Assembly (NCBI GenBank): GCA_902777835.1
Contig: CACYVC010000016.1
Coordinates: 1-64,000 of the forward strand
Source: an uncultured Bacteroidales bacterium
Lineage (GTDB): Bacteria; Bacteroidota; Bacteroidia; Bacteroidales; Muribaculaceae
DNA: 64,000 nucleotides
Reading direction: 5' to 3'
In this document: one piece after another, positions 53,576 to 62,716 of the stretch
Numbering within the stretch: the stretch's first letter is position 1
How the letters are laid out: every line of letters begins with the position of its first letter
Program-made: the position numbers and the translations under genes
The notes under the pieces: model-generated
What the model was told of the DNA's origin: nothing
The model's database searches: none
Seen by the model: only the letters and a program-made list of their open reading frames with translations

Positions 53576-56500
53576 ATGATTTTGAAGATAGGTAATAGTC
53601 GCAGAATATTGATGACCCTACTCCTTAGCATGGTGCTCTATGCTATGGGTAGTGGTTTGGTTCATGCACAATATAAACAGCCCACCTTGCCTCCACCACC
53701 TCCAGTCCTTGACAATACGAATGATAAGGACCAGAAGAACAATCCCAAGATGCGCTATGGTGTGCATCCCACAGTTCCAGGCAATTACGACGATCTCAAG
53801 AGCAAGGAATATGCCGCTGACCTTAAGGATCCAAGCAACATCGTCACCGAGGCAGAATATGATTATGAAACTGGCTGCTACATCATCCATACAAAGGTTG
53901 GAGACTATGATATTATCACCCCGTTCATTCTTACTGCCGATGAATATAACAACTTGACTCTTAGAGAGTCAATGATGCAGTACTATAGGCAGAAGAATGC
54001 TGAGACAGCAGAAGAGAAGGCAAAGAATCCCTTCAACTTCCTTGACATGCAATTTGGACTTGGTCCACTTGAGAAGGTGTTTGGTCCTGGTGGTGTGCAG
54101 TTAAAGACTCAGGGCTCGGTGCAGATAAAGATGGGTGTGAAAACCAACAAGACCGACAACCCCGCTTTGTCGATGAACGCCAAGCGCAAGACATATTTCG
54201 ATTTTGACCAAAAGATTCAGGCCACCGTGCAGGCATCGGTAGGTGACAAGATGAAGTTCAATATGACTTATAACACCGATGCTACGTTTGAGTTTGACAA
54301 CAAGAACCTGAAACTTGCCTATGAGGGGAAAGAGGATGAGATAATCAAGAACATAGAGGCGGGCAATGTGAGTATGACTACCGGTTCGCAGCTCATCAGA
54401 GGTGGTTCGGCGCTATTTGGTGTAAAGACCAAGTTGCAGTTTGGTCGACTTACTGCAACTGCTCTCGTTTCTCAACAGAACTCTGAGTCGCAGACAGTGA
54501 ACACTCGCGGCGGTGCTCAAACCACCGATTTCTATATCACCGCCGACAAGTATGATCAGAACCGTCACTTCTTCTTATCGCACTTTTTCCGTGACAACTA
54601 CGACAATTGGACCTCAAAACTACCATTGGTGTCGAGCGGTATCAACATCACTCGCATCGAGGTGTGGGTCACCAACAAGCGCGGCAACTTCAACGAATCG
54701 CGCAATATCATGGCGTTTATGGACGTGGGCGAGAGCCAACACATAGGCAACAGCCACTGGCAACCTTCGGGTCCTGCCAACCCAACAAACACCAGCAACA
54801 CCCTGCTTGACGAAATCAAGACCGAATATCCTGATGCTCGTTTCATCAGTCAGGCAGCTAATGCGTTGGCACCCCTATCGGCGGCCTACGAATTTGAGGG
54901 AGGTAAGGATTACGAGAAGATTGAGAGTGCGCGTTTATTGTCACCCTCTGAATATAAACTTAACTCTTCGTTAGGTTATATTTCTCTTAGCACTGCACTT
55001 GCCAGTGATGAGGTGCTTGCCGTGGCCTATCAATATACCTTCATGGGTAAGACTTACCAAGTGGGTGAGTTTGCCAACGATGTTCCCTCTACTGAGCAGT
55101 CGATATATGTGAAGATGCTCAAATCTACCACGATCAACACTCAAGTTCCGATGTGGGACTTAATGATGAAGAATGTGTATTCATTAGGAGCATATCAAGT
55201 GCAGCGTTCAAACTTTAAACTCAACATCAAGTATTTGAACGACACAACAGGTATTGAGCTGCCTTATATTAATGATGGTAACATCTCGGGAGTTCCTCTG
55301 TTGCGTGTGATGAACCTTGACCGCTTGGATGCCAACAACAACTTTAATCCCGATGGGCGTTTCGACTTTATTGACGGCTATACCATAACTTCAGCTGGCG
55401 GCAAGGTCATTTTCCCAGTTGTTGAGCCTTTTGGTTCGCACCTTCGCAAGATGATTGGTAATGATGCTATCGCCGACAAGTATGTGTATGAAGAGCTCTA
55501 TACAATGCAGCTCACCGAAGCCCAGCAGGTGCAGGACAAAAACAAGTTTGTCCTTCAGGGCGAATATCAATCAACCAACAAGAATACCATTAGCCTCAAT
55601 GCTACCAATGTACCTCGCGGTTCGGTAGTAGTTACTGCTGGTGGCGTGGTTCTTACCGAGAACAGTGATTACACCGTTGATTACACCATGGGTACGGTGA
55701 CCATCACCAACCAAAGCATCATTGATGCGGGCACTAACATCAGTGTTTCGCTCGAGAACCAATCAACCTTCAGCCAGCAGCGTAAGACTCTGTTAGGATT
55801 GGACCTTGATTATGCCTTCAACGACAATTTCCATGTGGGCGGTACTCTCATGCACTATGGTGAGCGAAATATCGTTGAAAAAGTGGCAATCGGCAATGAG
55901 ATTGTGAATAATACCATTTGGGGTGCCCGCGTTTCATATAAGTCCAACTTTATGTGGCTCACTAACCTGCTGAACAAGATTCCAACAGTGAATGCCACAG
56001 CACCATCGCAAGTAAACATCAATGGTGAGTTTGCGCAGTTGTTGCCGCATCAGTCTAAAACAGGCTCTAATGCAGGTAGCTCTTATATCGACGACTTCGA
56101 GTCGACGCAGACTGGTGTGGATTTGCGCTCGCCTTACTCATGGTTCCTGGCGTCAACTCCTTATGATAACGCCAACGATGCGCTGTTCCCCGAGGCTGCA
56201 CTTTCTAATGATGTCGCCTATGGCAAGAATCGTTCTTTGCTCTCGTGGTATTATATCGACCGTTTGTTCACGCAACGCAACTCATCGTTTGTGCCTGGTT
56301 ACATAAAGAACGACCTTGATCAGCTGTCTAACCCATACGTTCGCGAGATTCCTTACACCGAGGTGTTCCCTGGACGTGAGTTGAATTATGGCGAGTCATC
56401 AACGATTCAAACCTTGAACCTCTCGTTCTATCCCAAAGAGCGTGGTCCTTACAACCTTGACGCCGAGAATATCGACGCCAATGGCAATCTTCTCAACCCC

Positions 56501-59500
56501 GAGGAACGATGGGGCGGTATCATGCGCAAGATTGAGAACACCGATTTCGTCACCAACAATGTGGAATATATCAAGTTCTGGCTCTTGGATCCATTCCTCG
56601 ATGAGAACAATCCTAATCTTGAAGGTGGTGATTTCTATATTAATTTAGGTGAGATCAGCGAGGATATCCTGAAAGACGGTCTCAAGAGTTACGAGAACGG
56701 TCTTCCATACGCCGAAACCGACAACACTGTGCTCAATGAGACCAACTGGGGTAGGATTTCGTCGAAATCGTCGCTCACTTATGCCTTCGAGACTGCTACT
56801 GGTTCTCGAATCAAGCAAGACGTGGGTCTCAACGGATTAAGCACCAACGACGAGCATGATTATCCCTCTTATAAAGAGTATGTCGAGAAGTTGCGCAGCA
56901 CACTGCCTGCCGAGACAATCGCCCAGATGGAGACCGATCAGTTCTCGCCACTCAATGACCCTGCTGGCGACAACTACCACTTCTATCGCGGTTATGATTA
57001 CGATGAACAGAGACTATCGATTCTTGAGCGATATAAGCACTACAACGGCACCGAAGGAAACTCTCTCTCGCAGGAAGACGCTACCGATGGCATGTATCAG
57101 AGTGCCCGTAGCGTGCCCGATGTGGAGGACATCAACCAGGATAATACGCTTAACGAATATGAGCGTTATTTCCAGTACAAGGTGTCGATTCGCCCCGAGG
57201 ACTTACAGGTTGGCAAGAACTACATCATCGACAAGCAAGAGTCGGTGCAGCGCACACGCAACGGTAAAGACCAACACGTCACTTGGTACCAGTTCTGCAT
57301 TCCTATCAAGAGCTATGATAAGGTGGTGGGCGCTATCAACGATTTCTCGTCGATACGCTTCATGCGAATGTTCCTGACTGGCTTCAAAGAAACTACCCAC
57401 CTGCGATTTGCCTCCCTTGAGCTTGTTCGTGGCGAGTGGCGAAACTATGACTACAACCTCAATGGCCGCGCCGACGTGCCTGGCAGTGGCACCATTGATG
57501 TCAACACCGTGAACATTGAAGAGAATGCCAGTCGCGAGCCAGTGAACTATGTACTGCCTCCTGGCGTCTCTAGAATTGTTGACTCTGGCCAATCACAGAT
57601 TACTCAGCTCAATGAGCAGTCGATGCAGATGAAGGTTGAGGGGCTTGAAGCTGGCGATGCACGTGGTGTTTATCGCAACACTAATCTTGACTTGCGCACC
57701 TATAAGCGCCTGCAGATGTTTGTCCATAACGAAGCCTTCATCAACGATGCTACCAACCTGAAGAATGGCGACATTTCGCTCTTCGTGCGCATGGGTTCGG
57801 ATGTGAAGAACAACTACTATGAGTATGAGATTCCATTGATGGTCACCCCTCCAGGGCATTATAGCAACAACAGCAGTGCCGACCGCCTTGCCGTGTGGCC
57901 CAAGGAGAACATGCTTGACCTTGATCTTGATATCCTAACTGTTGCCAAGAAGAACCGTAATGCCGAGAAGATGGCAGGCAACCCCGAGGTGTCCTACACT
58001 CAGCGCTATCAAGAACAAGACCCCAATAATCCTCGCAATCACGTGTATGTGATGGGTAATCCCTCGTTGAGCAAAGTGAGGGTGATGCTCATTGGCGTGA
58101 GAAACAACACAGCAGGAACCACCAAGGACTTTGTGGTGTGGGTCGATGAGCTTAGAGTAACTGACTTCGAAAGCGAGGGCGGATGGGCTGCCAAGGCGTC
58201 GATGAGCCTAAACCTTAGTGATATTGGTGTTGTTAACGTGGGCTGGCATAAAGAAACAACCGGATTTGGATCGGTTGATCAGAGTATGAACAACCGCCGC
58301 CTAGACAACTATGACCAGTATAACGTGGCAGTTCAGGCCGATATGGGCCGCTTTGTCCCCGAGAAAGTGAAATTGCATGCACCAGTATATTTCTCTTACA
58401 GCAACGAGAAGGTCACTCCAAAGTATAACCCTCTCGACGAAGACATCCTGCTCAAAGATGCTCTCGATGCCTGTGCGAATGATGAGCAGAAAGACTCCAT
58501 CAAGGCATACGCCGTAAGCGAGACCGTTGTCAAGAACTTCTCCATCTCGGGATTGAAGTTTGATGTCAAGAGCAAGAACCCCATGCCGTGGGATCCTGCC
58601 AACTTCACCTTCAATTACTCTTTCAACAAGACCCATAAGTCCAACCCTGACTATGTGTATGAGAACACCAACGACTATCGTGGTAGTCTGCAATATTCTT
58701 GGACTCCCTATATCAAGCCCTTTAAACCGCTTGAGAAGGCTATAGACCAGAAGAACAAGAACATGAAGTTCTTCCGTGAGTGGGAGTTCCGTTGGTTACC
58801 CAACTCGCTTGCCTTCAGCACTAACATCTCGCGTTATTACTACGAGCAGCAAACTCGCAACGAGACCGATGTTGACATTGTGCTACCAGTATCGGTGAGC
58901 AAGAACTTCTTGTGGGATAGACAGTTTGCATTGTCTTGGAACTTCACCAAGTCAATAAACATGTCGTTCAATAGTCAGACCACTGCCCACATCCTTGAGC
59001 CTATGGGGCAGGTTAATAAGAAACTCTTCCCCGATGAGTACCGCGACTGGCGCGACAGTGTGTGGCGCAGCATCAAGGACTTGGGCACCCCGTGGGCCTA
59101 TAATCAGACCTTCACGGCATCTTACAAAGCGCCGTTCAGCGCCATCCCTATCTTGAGCTTCATCACTGCCAATGCTACTTACAACGCCACCTACCGCTGG
59201 GACCGTGGCACCGAGATTGCTGGCGTGTTCTCGGGCAACAACATTGCCAACCAGTCGTCGCTCAACATTGACACACGCCTCAACCTTGAGACACTCTATG
59301 GCAAGCTGCCATATGTTAAGGATGTGCAGAAGCGCTTCTCTTCGTCGGGTAGTGGCAAAGGCAATAGTAAAGACAAGAAGGGCGAGAAAAAGAAAGCCAA
59401 GAAATTTGACCGCACCTTCCAACTTAGCGCCGACACCACCACCACCGTCAAGCACAATATGAATGTTAAGAAGGTAAAGGTTACTGCCACCACCATTGAC

Positions 59501-61054
59501 GGCAAGCGCTATAATGTGAATTATAATGTCAAAGACAATAACAACATAGAAATTCTCAATCGCGACTCCACCAGCATCAAGGTCACTGTAACAGAGGTGA
59601 TGGGCAGCGATAAGAAGAACTTTGGCACCGAGATGGCTCAGTACTTAACTCGCCTCTTGATCAGTGTAAAGAGCGTGAATGTAAAGTGGAGGCAGACGCA
59701 ATCGCTCTCCATTCCGCAGTTCGTCCCAAATGTGGGCGATATCTTCGGACAGAACACTCATTACGACGTGATGGCACCTGGTCTCGACTTCGCCTTTGGC
59801 TTTGTGGGAGAGAGTTACATCGATCGCGCCAAGCGCCATGGATGGCTGCTGGGCGATTCCACGCAGACTTCCCCTGCCATCTTCTCAAGGACTCAGGAGT
59901 TCAGTGCTGAGGTAGTGGTAGAGCCTATAAACGGCCTCAAGATCACTCTCACTGGCAACCGCACCGACAACCGCACCAACCAAATTCAGTTCATGTATGA
60001 CGATGTAGGCAAGCTCTACTCGGGAACCTACACCAAGACCCATATGGCAATCGCCACCGCGCTGCGAGGCGTCACGGCCGACGATGAGTATTACAGCGAC
60101 GCGTTCAATAAATTCCTGAACAATATCCCCGTGGTGGCATCTCGCCTCGAGCAGCAGTATTATGGTCTCAACTACCCCGAGCGTGGCTTCTTGCGTGGAA
60201 CTTCCTATGCAGGCACTACCTTCAATCCTGAGAACGGCACTGTAAACCCTGCTGGCAGCGATGTTATGATACCGGCATTTTTAGCGGCTTATTCTGGAAA
60301 AGACGCTGCTAAGGTCGATCTTAACCCATTCCCTGGGCTAAAGAGCATCCTCCCCAACTGGCGTGTGACTTACGATGGATTGTCGAAGATTCCTGCTATA
60401 AAGAAAGTCTTCAAGAGCTTTACCCTTACTCATGCTTACCAATGTACTTACTCAGTAGGCAACTTCTCGAGCTACACCGACTGGGTATCGATAGGCGAAG
60501 GATTGGGATTCACTCAAGACGCCCTCACAGGAAGTCCCATCCCTAACTCGCCTTTCAACATCTCGTCGGTCACCATAACCGAGAAATTTGCCCCATTGAT
60601 TGGTGTGAACGCCACTCTAAAGAATGACCTGAGCTTCAATGTCGAGTATCGCGACGCGCGCACTCTCGCACTCAACATCTCATCTCTCCAGCTCGTTGAG
60701 ACTCTGCAAAAGTCGCTCGTGATAGGCGCTAGCTACAAGATTGCTAATTTCAACACTATCCTCAAAATCAAGAAAAAGCAGGAGAACGTCAACAACGACC
60801 TCACGCTCAACTTCAACCTGCAGCTCAACAACAACACCGCGCTAATTCGCAAAATCGACGTCAACACCACTCAGGCAACTAGTGGAACACGTACGCTGGG
60901 AATCAACTTTGCGGCAAACTATGTGATGAGCAAGCGCATCACACTTGGTGCTTTCTTCGATCACCAAGTGAACACTCCTCTTGTGTCAGCAACTAGTTAT
61001 CCCACTACTAATACTAACTACGGTATCTCGGTCAATATCTCACTCACAAAATAA
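53576..61054 (+). CDS. sprA: SprA/Sov outer-membrane translocon protein
   Basis: Very large outer-membrane beta-barrel protein (2,492 residues from ATG 53576), the translocation pore of the type IX secretion system; Porphyromonas Sov and Flavobacterium SprA have about 2,400-2,500 residues. Residues 1-33 are a signal peptide ending VHAQ, followed by the proline tract PTLPPPPP. The N-terminal third carries the SprA family domain; the C-terminal half is rich in aromatic/Gly/Asn beta strands and ends in a barrel-like VNISLTK. A Lys-rich insert (GKGNSKDKKGEKKKAKK) falls near residue 1930. Other T9SS genes are not visible here. Confidence 0.94.
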   Translation: MILKIGNSRRILMTLLLSMVLYAMGSGLVHAQYKQPTLPPPPPVLDNTNDKDQKNNPKMRYGVHPTVPGNYDDLKSKEYAADLKDPSNIVTEAEYDYETGCYIIHTKVGDYDIITPFILTADEYNNLTLRESMMQYYRQKNAETAEEKAKNPFNFLDMQFGLGPLEKVFGPGGVQLKTQGSVQIKMGVKTNKTDNPALSMNAKRKTYFDFDQKIQATVQASVGDKMKFNMTYNTDATFEFDNKNLKLAYEGKEDEIIKNIEAGNVSMTTGSQLIRGGSALFGVKTKLQFGRLTATALVSQQNSESQTVNTRGGAQTTDFYITADKYDQNRHFFLSHFFRDNYDNWTSKLPLVSSGINITRIEVWVTNKRGNFNESRNIMAFMDVGESQHIGNSHWQPSGPANPTNTSNTLLDEIKTEYPDARFISQAANALAPLSAAYEFEGGKDYEKIESARLLSPSEYKLNSSLGYISLSTALASDEVLAVAYQYTFMGKTYQVGEFANDVPSTEQSIYVKMLKSTTINTQVPMWDLMMKNVYSLGAYQVQRSNFKLNIKYLNDTTGIELPYINDGNISGVPLLRVMNLDRLDANNNFNPDGRFDFIDGYTITSAGGKVIFPVVEPFGSHLRKMIGNDAIADKYVYEELYTMQLTEAQQVQDKNKFVLQGEYQSTNKNTISLNATNVPRGSVVVTAGGVVLTENSDYTVDYTMGTVTITNQSIIDAGTNISVSLENQSTFSQQRKTLLGLDLDYAFNDNFHVGGTLMHYGERNIVEKVAIGNEIVNNTIWGARVSYKSNFMWLTNLLNKIPTVNATAPSQVNINGEFAQLLPHQSKTGSNAGSSYIDDFESTQTGVDLRSPYSWFLASTPYDNANDALFPEAALSNDVAYGKNRSLLSWYYIDRLFTQRNSSFVPGYIKNDLDQLSNPYVREIPYTEVFPGRELNYGESSTIQTLNLSFYPKERGPYNLDAENIDANGNLLNPEERWGGIMRKIENTDFVTNNVEYIKFWLLDPFLDENNPNLEGGDFYINLGEISEDILKDGLKSYENGLPYAETDNTVLNETNWGRISSKSSLTYAFETATGSRIKQDVGLNGLSTNDEHDYPSYKEYVEKLRSTLPAETIAQMETDQFSPLNDPAGDNYHFYRGYDYDEQRLSILERYKHYNGTEGNSLSQEDATDGMYQSARSVPDVEDINQDNTLNEYERYFQYKVSIRPEDLQVGKNYIIDKQESVQRTRNGKDQHVTWYQFCIPIKSYDKVVGAINDFSSIRFMRMFLTGFKETTHLRFASLELVRGEWRNYDYNLNGRADVPGSGTIDVNTVNIEENASREPVNYVLPPGVSRIVDSGQSQITQLNEQSMQMKVEGLEAGDARGVYRNTNLDLRTYKRLQMFVHNEAFINDATNLKNGDISLFVRMGSDVKNNYYEYEIPLMVTPPGHYSNNSSADRLAVWPKENMLDLDLDILTVAKKNRNAEKMAGNPEVSYTQRYQEQDPNNPRNHVYVMGNPSLSKVRVMLIGVRNNTAGTTKDFVVWVDELRVTDFESEGGWAAKASMSLNLSDIGVVNVGWHKETTGFGSVDQSMNNRRLDNYDQYNVAVQADMGRFVPEKVKLHAPVYFSYSNEKVTPKYNPLDEDILLKDALDACANDEQKDSIKAYAVSETVVKNFSISGLKFDVKSKNPMPWDPANFTFNYSFNKTHKSNPDYVYENTNDYRGSLQYSWTPYIKPFKPLEKAIDQKNKNMKFFREWEFRWLPNSLAFSTNISRYYYEQQTRNETDVDIVLPVSVSKNFLWDRQFALSWNFTKSINMSFNSQTTAHILEPMGQVNKKLFPDEYRDWRDSVWRSIKDLGTPWAYNQTFTASYKAPFSAIPILSFITANATYNATYRWDRGTEIAGVFSGNNIANQSSLNIDTRLNLETLYGKLPYVKDVQKRFSSSGSGKGNSKDKKGEKKKAKKFDRTFQLSADTTTTVKHNMNVKKVKVTATTIDGKRYNVNYNVKDNNNIEILNRDSTSIKVTVTEVMGSDKKNFGTEMAQYLTRLLISVKSVNVKWRQTQSLSIPQFVPNVGDIFGQNTHYDVMAPGLDFAFGFVGESYIDRAKRHGWLLGDSTQTSPAIFSRTQEFSAEVVVEPINGLKITLTGNRTDNRTNQIQFMYDDVGKLYSGTYTKTHMAIATALRGVTADDEYYSDAFNKFLNNIPVVASRLEQQYYGLNYPERGFLRGTSYAGTTFNPENGTVNPAGSDVMIPAFLAAYSGKDAAKVDLNPFPGLKSILPNWRVTYDGLSKIPAIKKVFKSFTLTHAYQCTYSVGNFSSYTDWVSIGEGLGFTQDALTGSPIPNSPFNISSVTITEKFAPLIGVNATLKNDLSFNVEYRDARTLALNISSLQLVETLQKSLVIGASYKIANFNTILKIKKKQENVNNDLTLNFNLQLNNNTALIRKIDVNTTQATSGTRTLGINFAANYVMSKRITLGAFFDHQVNTPLVSATSYPTTNTNYGISVNISLTK

Positions 61055-61123
61055 TGCTGATACAGTTAATTGAAAGTATTTACTGAAATATTGACTTCTA
61101 GTTTAATTGAGTGAGTTTAATAT

Positions 61124-61169
61124 AAAAGAGGTTCTATAAATTTTCGAATTTATAGACCTCCTCTTTTTT
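61124..61169 (+). terminator. sprA terminator
   Basis: Stem TCTATAAATT / AATTTATAGA closed by a TTCG loop and extended by AAAGAGG / CCTCTTT with a small bulge; T-run at its end. Confidence 0.85.
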
Positions 61170-61186
61170 GTTATGGAAAAAGTTTA

Positions 61187-61194
61187 TATATTTG
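61187..61194 (+). promoter_or_regulatory. -7 box of the 126-residue gene
   Basis: TATATTTG, 23 bases before the ATG at 61218. Confidence 0.55.
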
Positions 61195-61217
61195 CAAATT
61201 GAAAAAAGATTGCAGAT

Positions 61218-61598
61218 ATGGATGACTCAATTAAAAAACGCCTTGAGAAAGATGAAAGCGGACTACTCACCTACGAGTATATCGCTAATAATATCAACAG
61301 TGAAGGCTTTAAAGAAGAAGTTAGTTGGCTTGTTGAAAACATCATCAGAGTTGACAGGACTGGTCAGTTTGTGGTTAGCACAGCAAGATACCTGAATGCG
61401 ATAGACAAAGCGGTATTTGCTGCTGAGATCGACCGCCTTATAAAAGCGGCGATATTGGTTGACCGTGAGCGTGCCTACCTTGGTGTGCTGGCGTCATCGA
61501 TATGGGGCGATGACTACAAAGAGCACGCCACCGAGCTCATTGCAAGTGACGACAACTTTCGCCGCATATACAAGAGGCTCTACCCAATAGGGATTTAA
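61218..61598 (+). CDS. unknown small protein, 126 residues
   Basis: I do not recognise this protein. It is helical and soluble-looking with no signal peptide or cysteines. The start ATG 61218 follows a clear -7 box at the usual short distance, and codon use matches its neighbours, so it is probably expressed. It stands between sprA (with terminator) and a word-repeat gap. A repeated pattern of charged helices (EEVSWLVENIIRV, AEIDRLIKAAILV) suggests a small helical bundle. Confidence 0.7.
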   Translation: MDDSIKKRLEKDESGLLTYEYIANNINSEGFKEEVSWLVENIIRVDRTGQFVVSTARYLNAIDKAVFAAEIDRLIKAAILVDRERAYLGVLASSIWGDDYKEHATELIASDDNFRRIYKRLYPIGI

Positions 61599-61739
61599 AT
61601 GCGCTTCGCGCTTTGCATTCGCGCAAGTAAGAGGGGAGAGACTTCAAAGTTCATAGTTTAGAGTTATGATTTGTGAGTTCCCGATCCACGAACCCCGATT
61701 CCCGATAAACGACCAACGATAAACGAAATACGAACCATT
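61599..61739. repeat. intergenic short-word mosaic repeat
   Basis: GCGCTTCGCGC palindrome, then AGTTCATAGTTTAGAGTT, then CCCGATCCACGAACCCCG, then CGATAAACGACCAACGAT and AAACGA before the cyclophilin start. It is the fullest version of the module order. Confidence 0.75.
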
Positions 61740-62624
61740 ATGATAAAAAAGAACATTACACTGCTTTTTGTTGCTGTGGCTGCTGTGCTTTTGGCCTCGG
61801 GCATGAAGGCTGTGGCTACTAATGACGACGTGGTAACCAGCGAAGATAAGACCAAGAACATGACAACAGACCTAGACAACACCACACGAGTGCTGCTCGA
61901 GACCACCTATGGCGAGATAGAGCTGGCACTCTATAACGAGACTCCACAACATCGTGATAACTTTGTCAAACTCGTGAATGAGGGCGCCTATGATGGCGTG
62001 TTGTTTCACAGAGTGATAAATAACTTCATGATTCAAACCGGTGACCCCGACTCAAAGAACGCCACATCCGATGCGCTGCTGGGCAGCGGAGGCCCCGGTT
62101 ATGACCTGCCCGCCGAGATTGTTTATCCCAAGCTCTTCCACAAGCGTGGAGCCTTGGCTGCAGCTCGCGAGGGTGATGAGACCAACCCTGAGCGCAAGAG
62201 TTCGGGTTCGCAGTTCTATATCGTTACTGGGCGCCGTTATTCTGAATACCAGTTGAATGTGATGCTTGAAAGACTGGCGGATCAATCAAAGGCGATGAAA
62301 TTCCAGACCCTTGCCCTCGCACGATATTCCGAGATTGAGGCAATGCAAGCACAGGGTGATACTACCGCATTGATGAATCTTCAAAACGAGTTAATCAAGC
62401 AGACCGAAGAGTGGTATGCCAACAATCCAGTGCAGTTTACACAGCAGCAGATTGACGCTTACTCCACTGTGGGTGGCACTCCCCACCTTGATGGGACCTA
62501 CACTGTGTTTGGCGAAGTGGTTAGGGGAATGGATGTTGTTGACAAAATTCAGAATGTTGCTACAGGACAAAACGACCGCCCTATAGATGACGTGAGAATC
62601 ATTAAAGCGAAAATTCTGAAATAA
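61740..62624 (+). CDS. cyclophilin-type peptidylprolyl isomerase, exported
   Basis: PPIase of 294 residues. Residues 1-26 are a signal peptide. The cyclophilin domain begins VLLETTYGEIELALY; active-site residues appear in FHRVINNFMIQTGD and GSQFYIVTG, and the later GTYTVFGEVVRGMDVVDKI is family-typical. About 70 residues (roughly 165-235, with a long helical QALARYSEIEAMQ-type segment) separate these blocks, an insertion not found in compact bacterial cyclophilins. It may fold envelope proteins with the parvulin pair near 9-13 kb. Confidence 0.9.
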   Translation: MIKKNITLLFVAVAAVLLASGMKAVATNDDVVTSEDKTKNMTTDLDNTTRVLLETTYGEIELALYNETPQHRDNFVKLVNEGAYDGVLFHRVINNFMIQTGDPDSKNATSDALLGSGGPGYDLPAEIVYPKLFHKRGALAAAREGDETNPERKSSGSQFYIVTGRRYSEYQLNVMLERLADQSKAMKFQTLALARYSEIEAMQAQGDTTALMNLQNELIKQTEEWYANNPVQFTQQQIDAYSTVGGTPHLDGTYTVFGEVVRGMDVVDKIQNVATGQNDRPIDDVRIIKAKILK

Positions 62625-62716
62625 GCTAACAAGTAACGAGCTAACTAGTAAACAAGACAATAGATATTGACCATTGCCTTGTAGGCTTGTTTGCCCGTTA
62701 TCTTGTTTACAATATT
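62625..62716. repeat. short intergenic word repeat
   Basis: GCTAACAAGTAACGAGCTAA and TAGTAAACAAG units, then AGGCTTGTTTGCCCG before the M16 gene. Shares GCTAACAAGTAA with 46519-46597 in inverted form. Confidence 0.5.
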
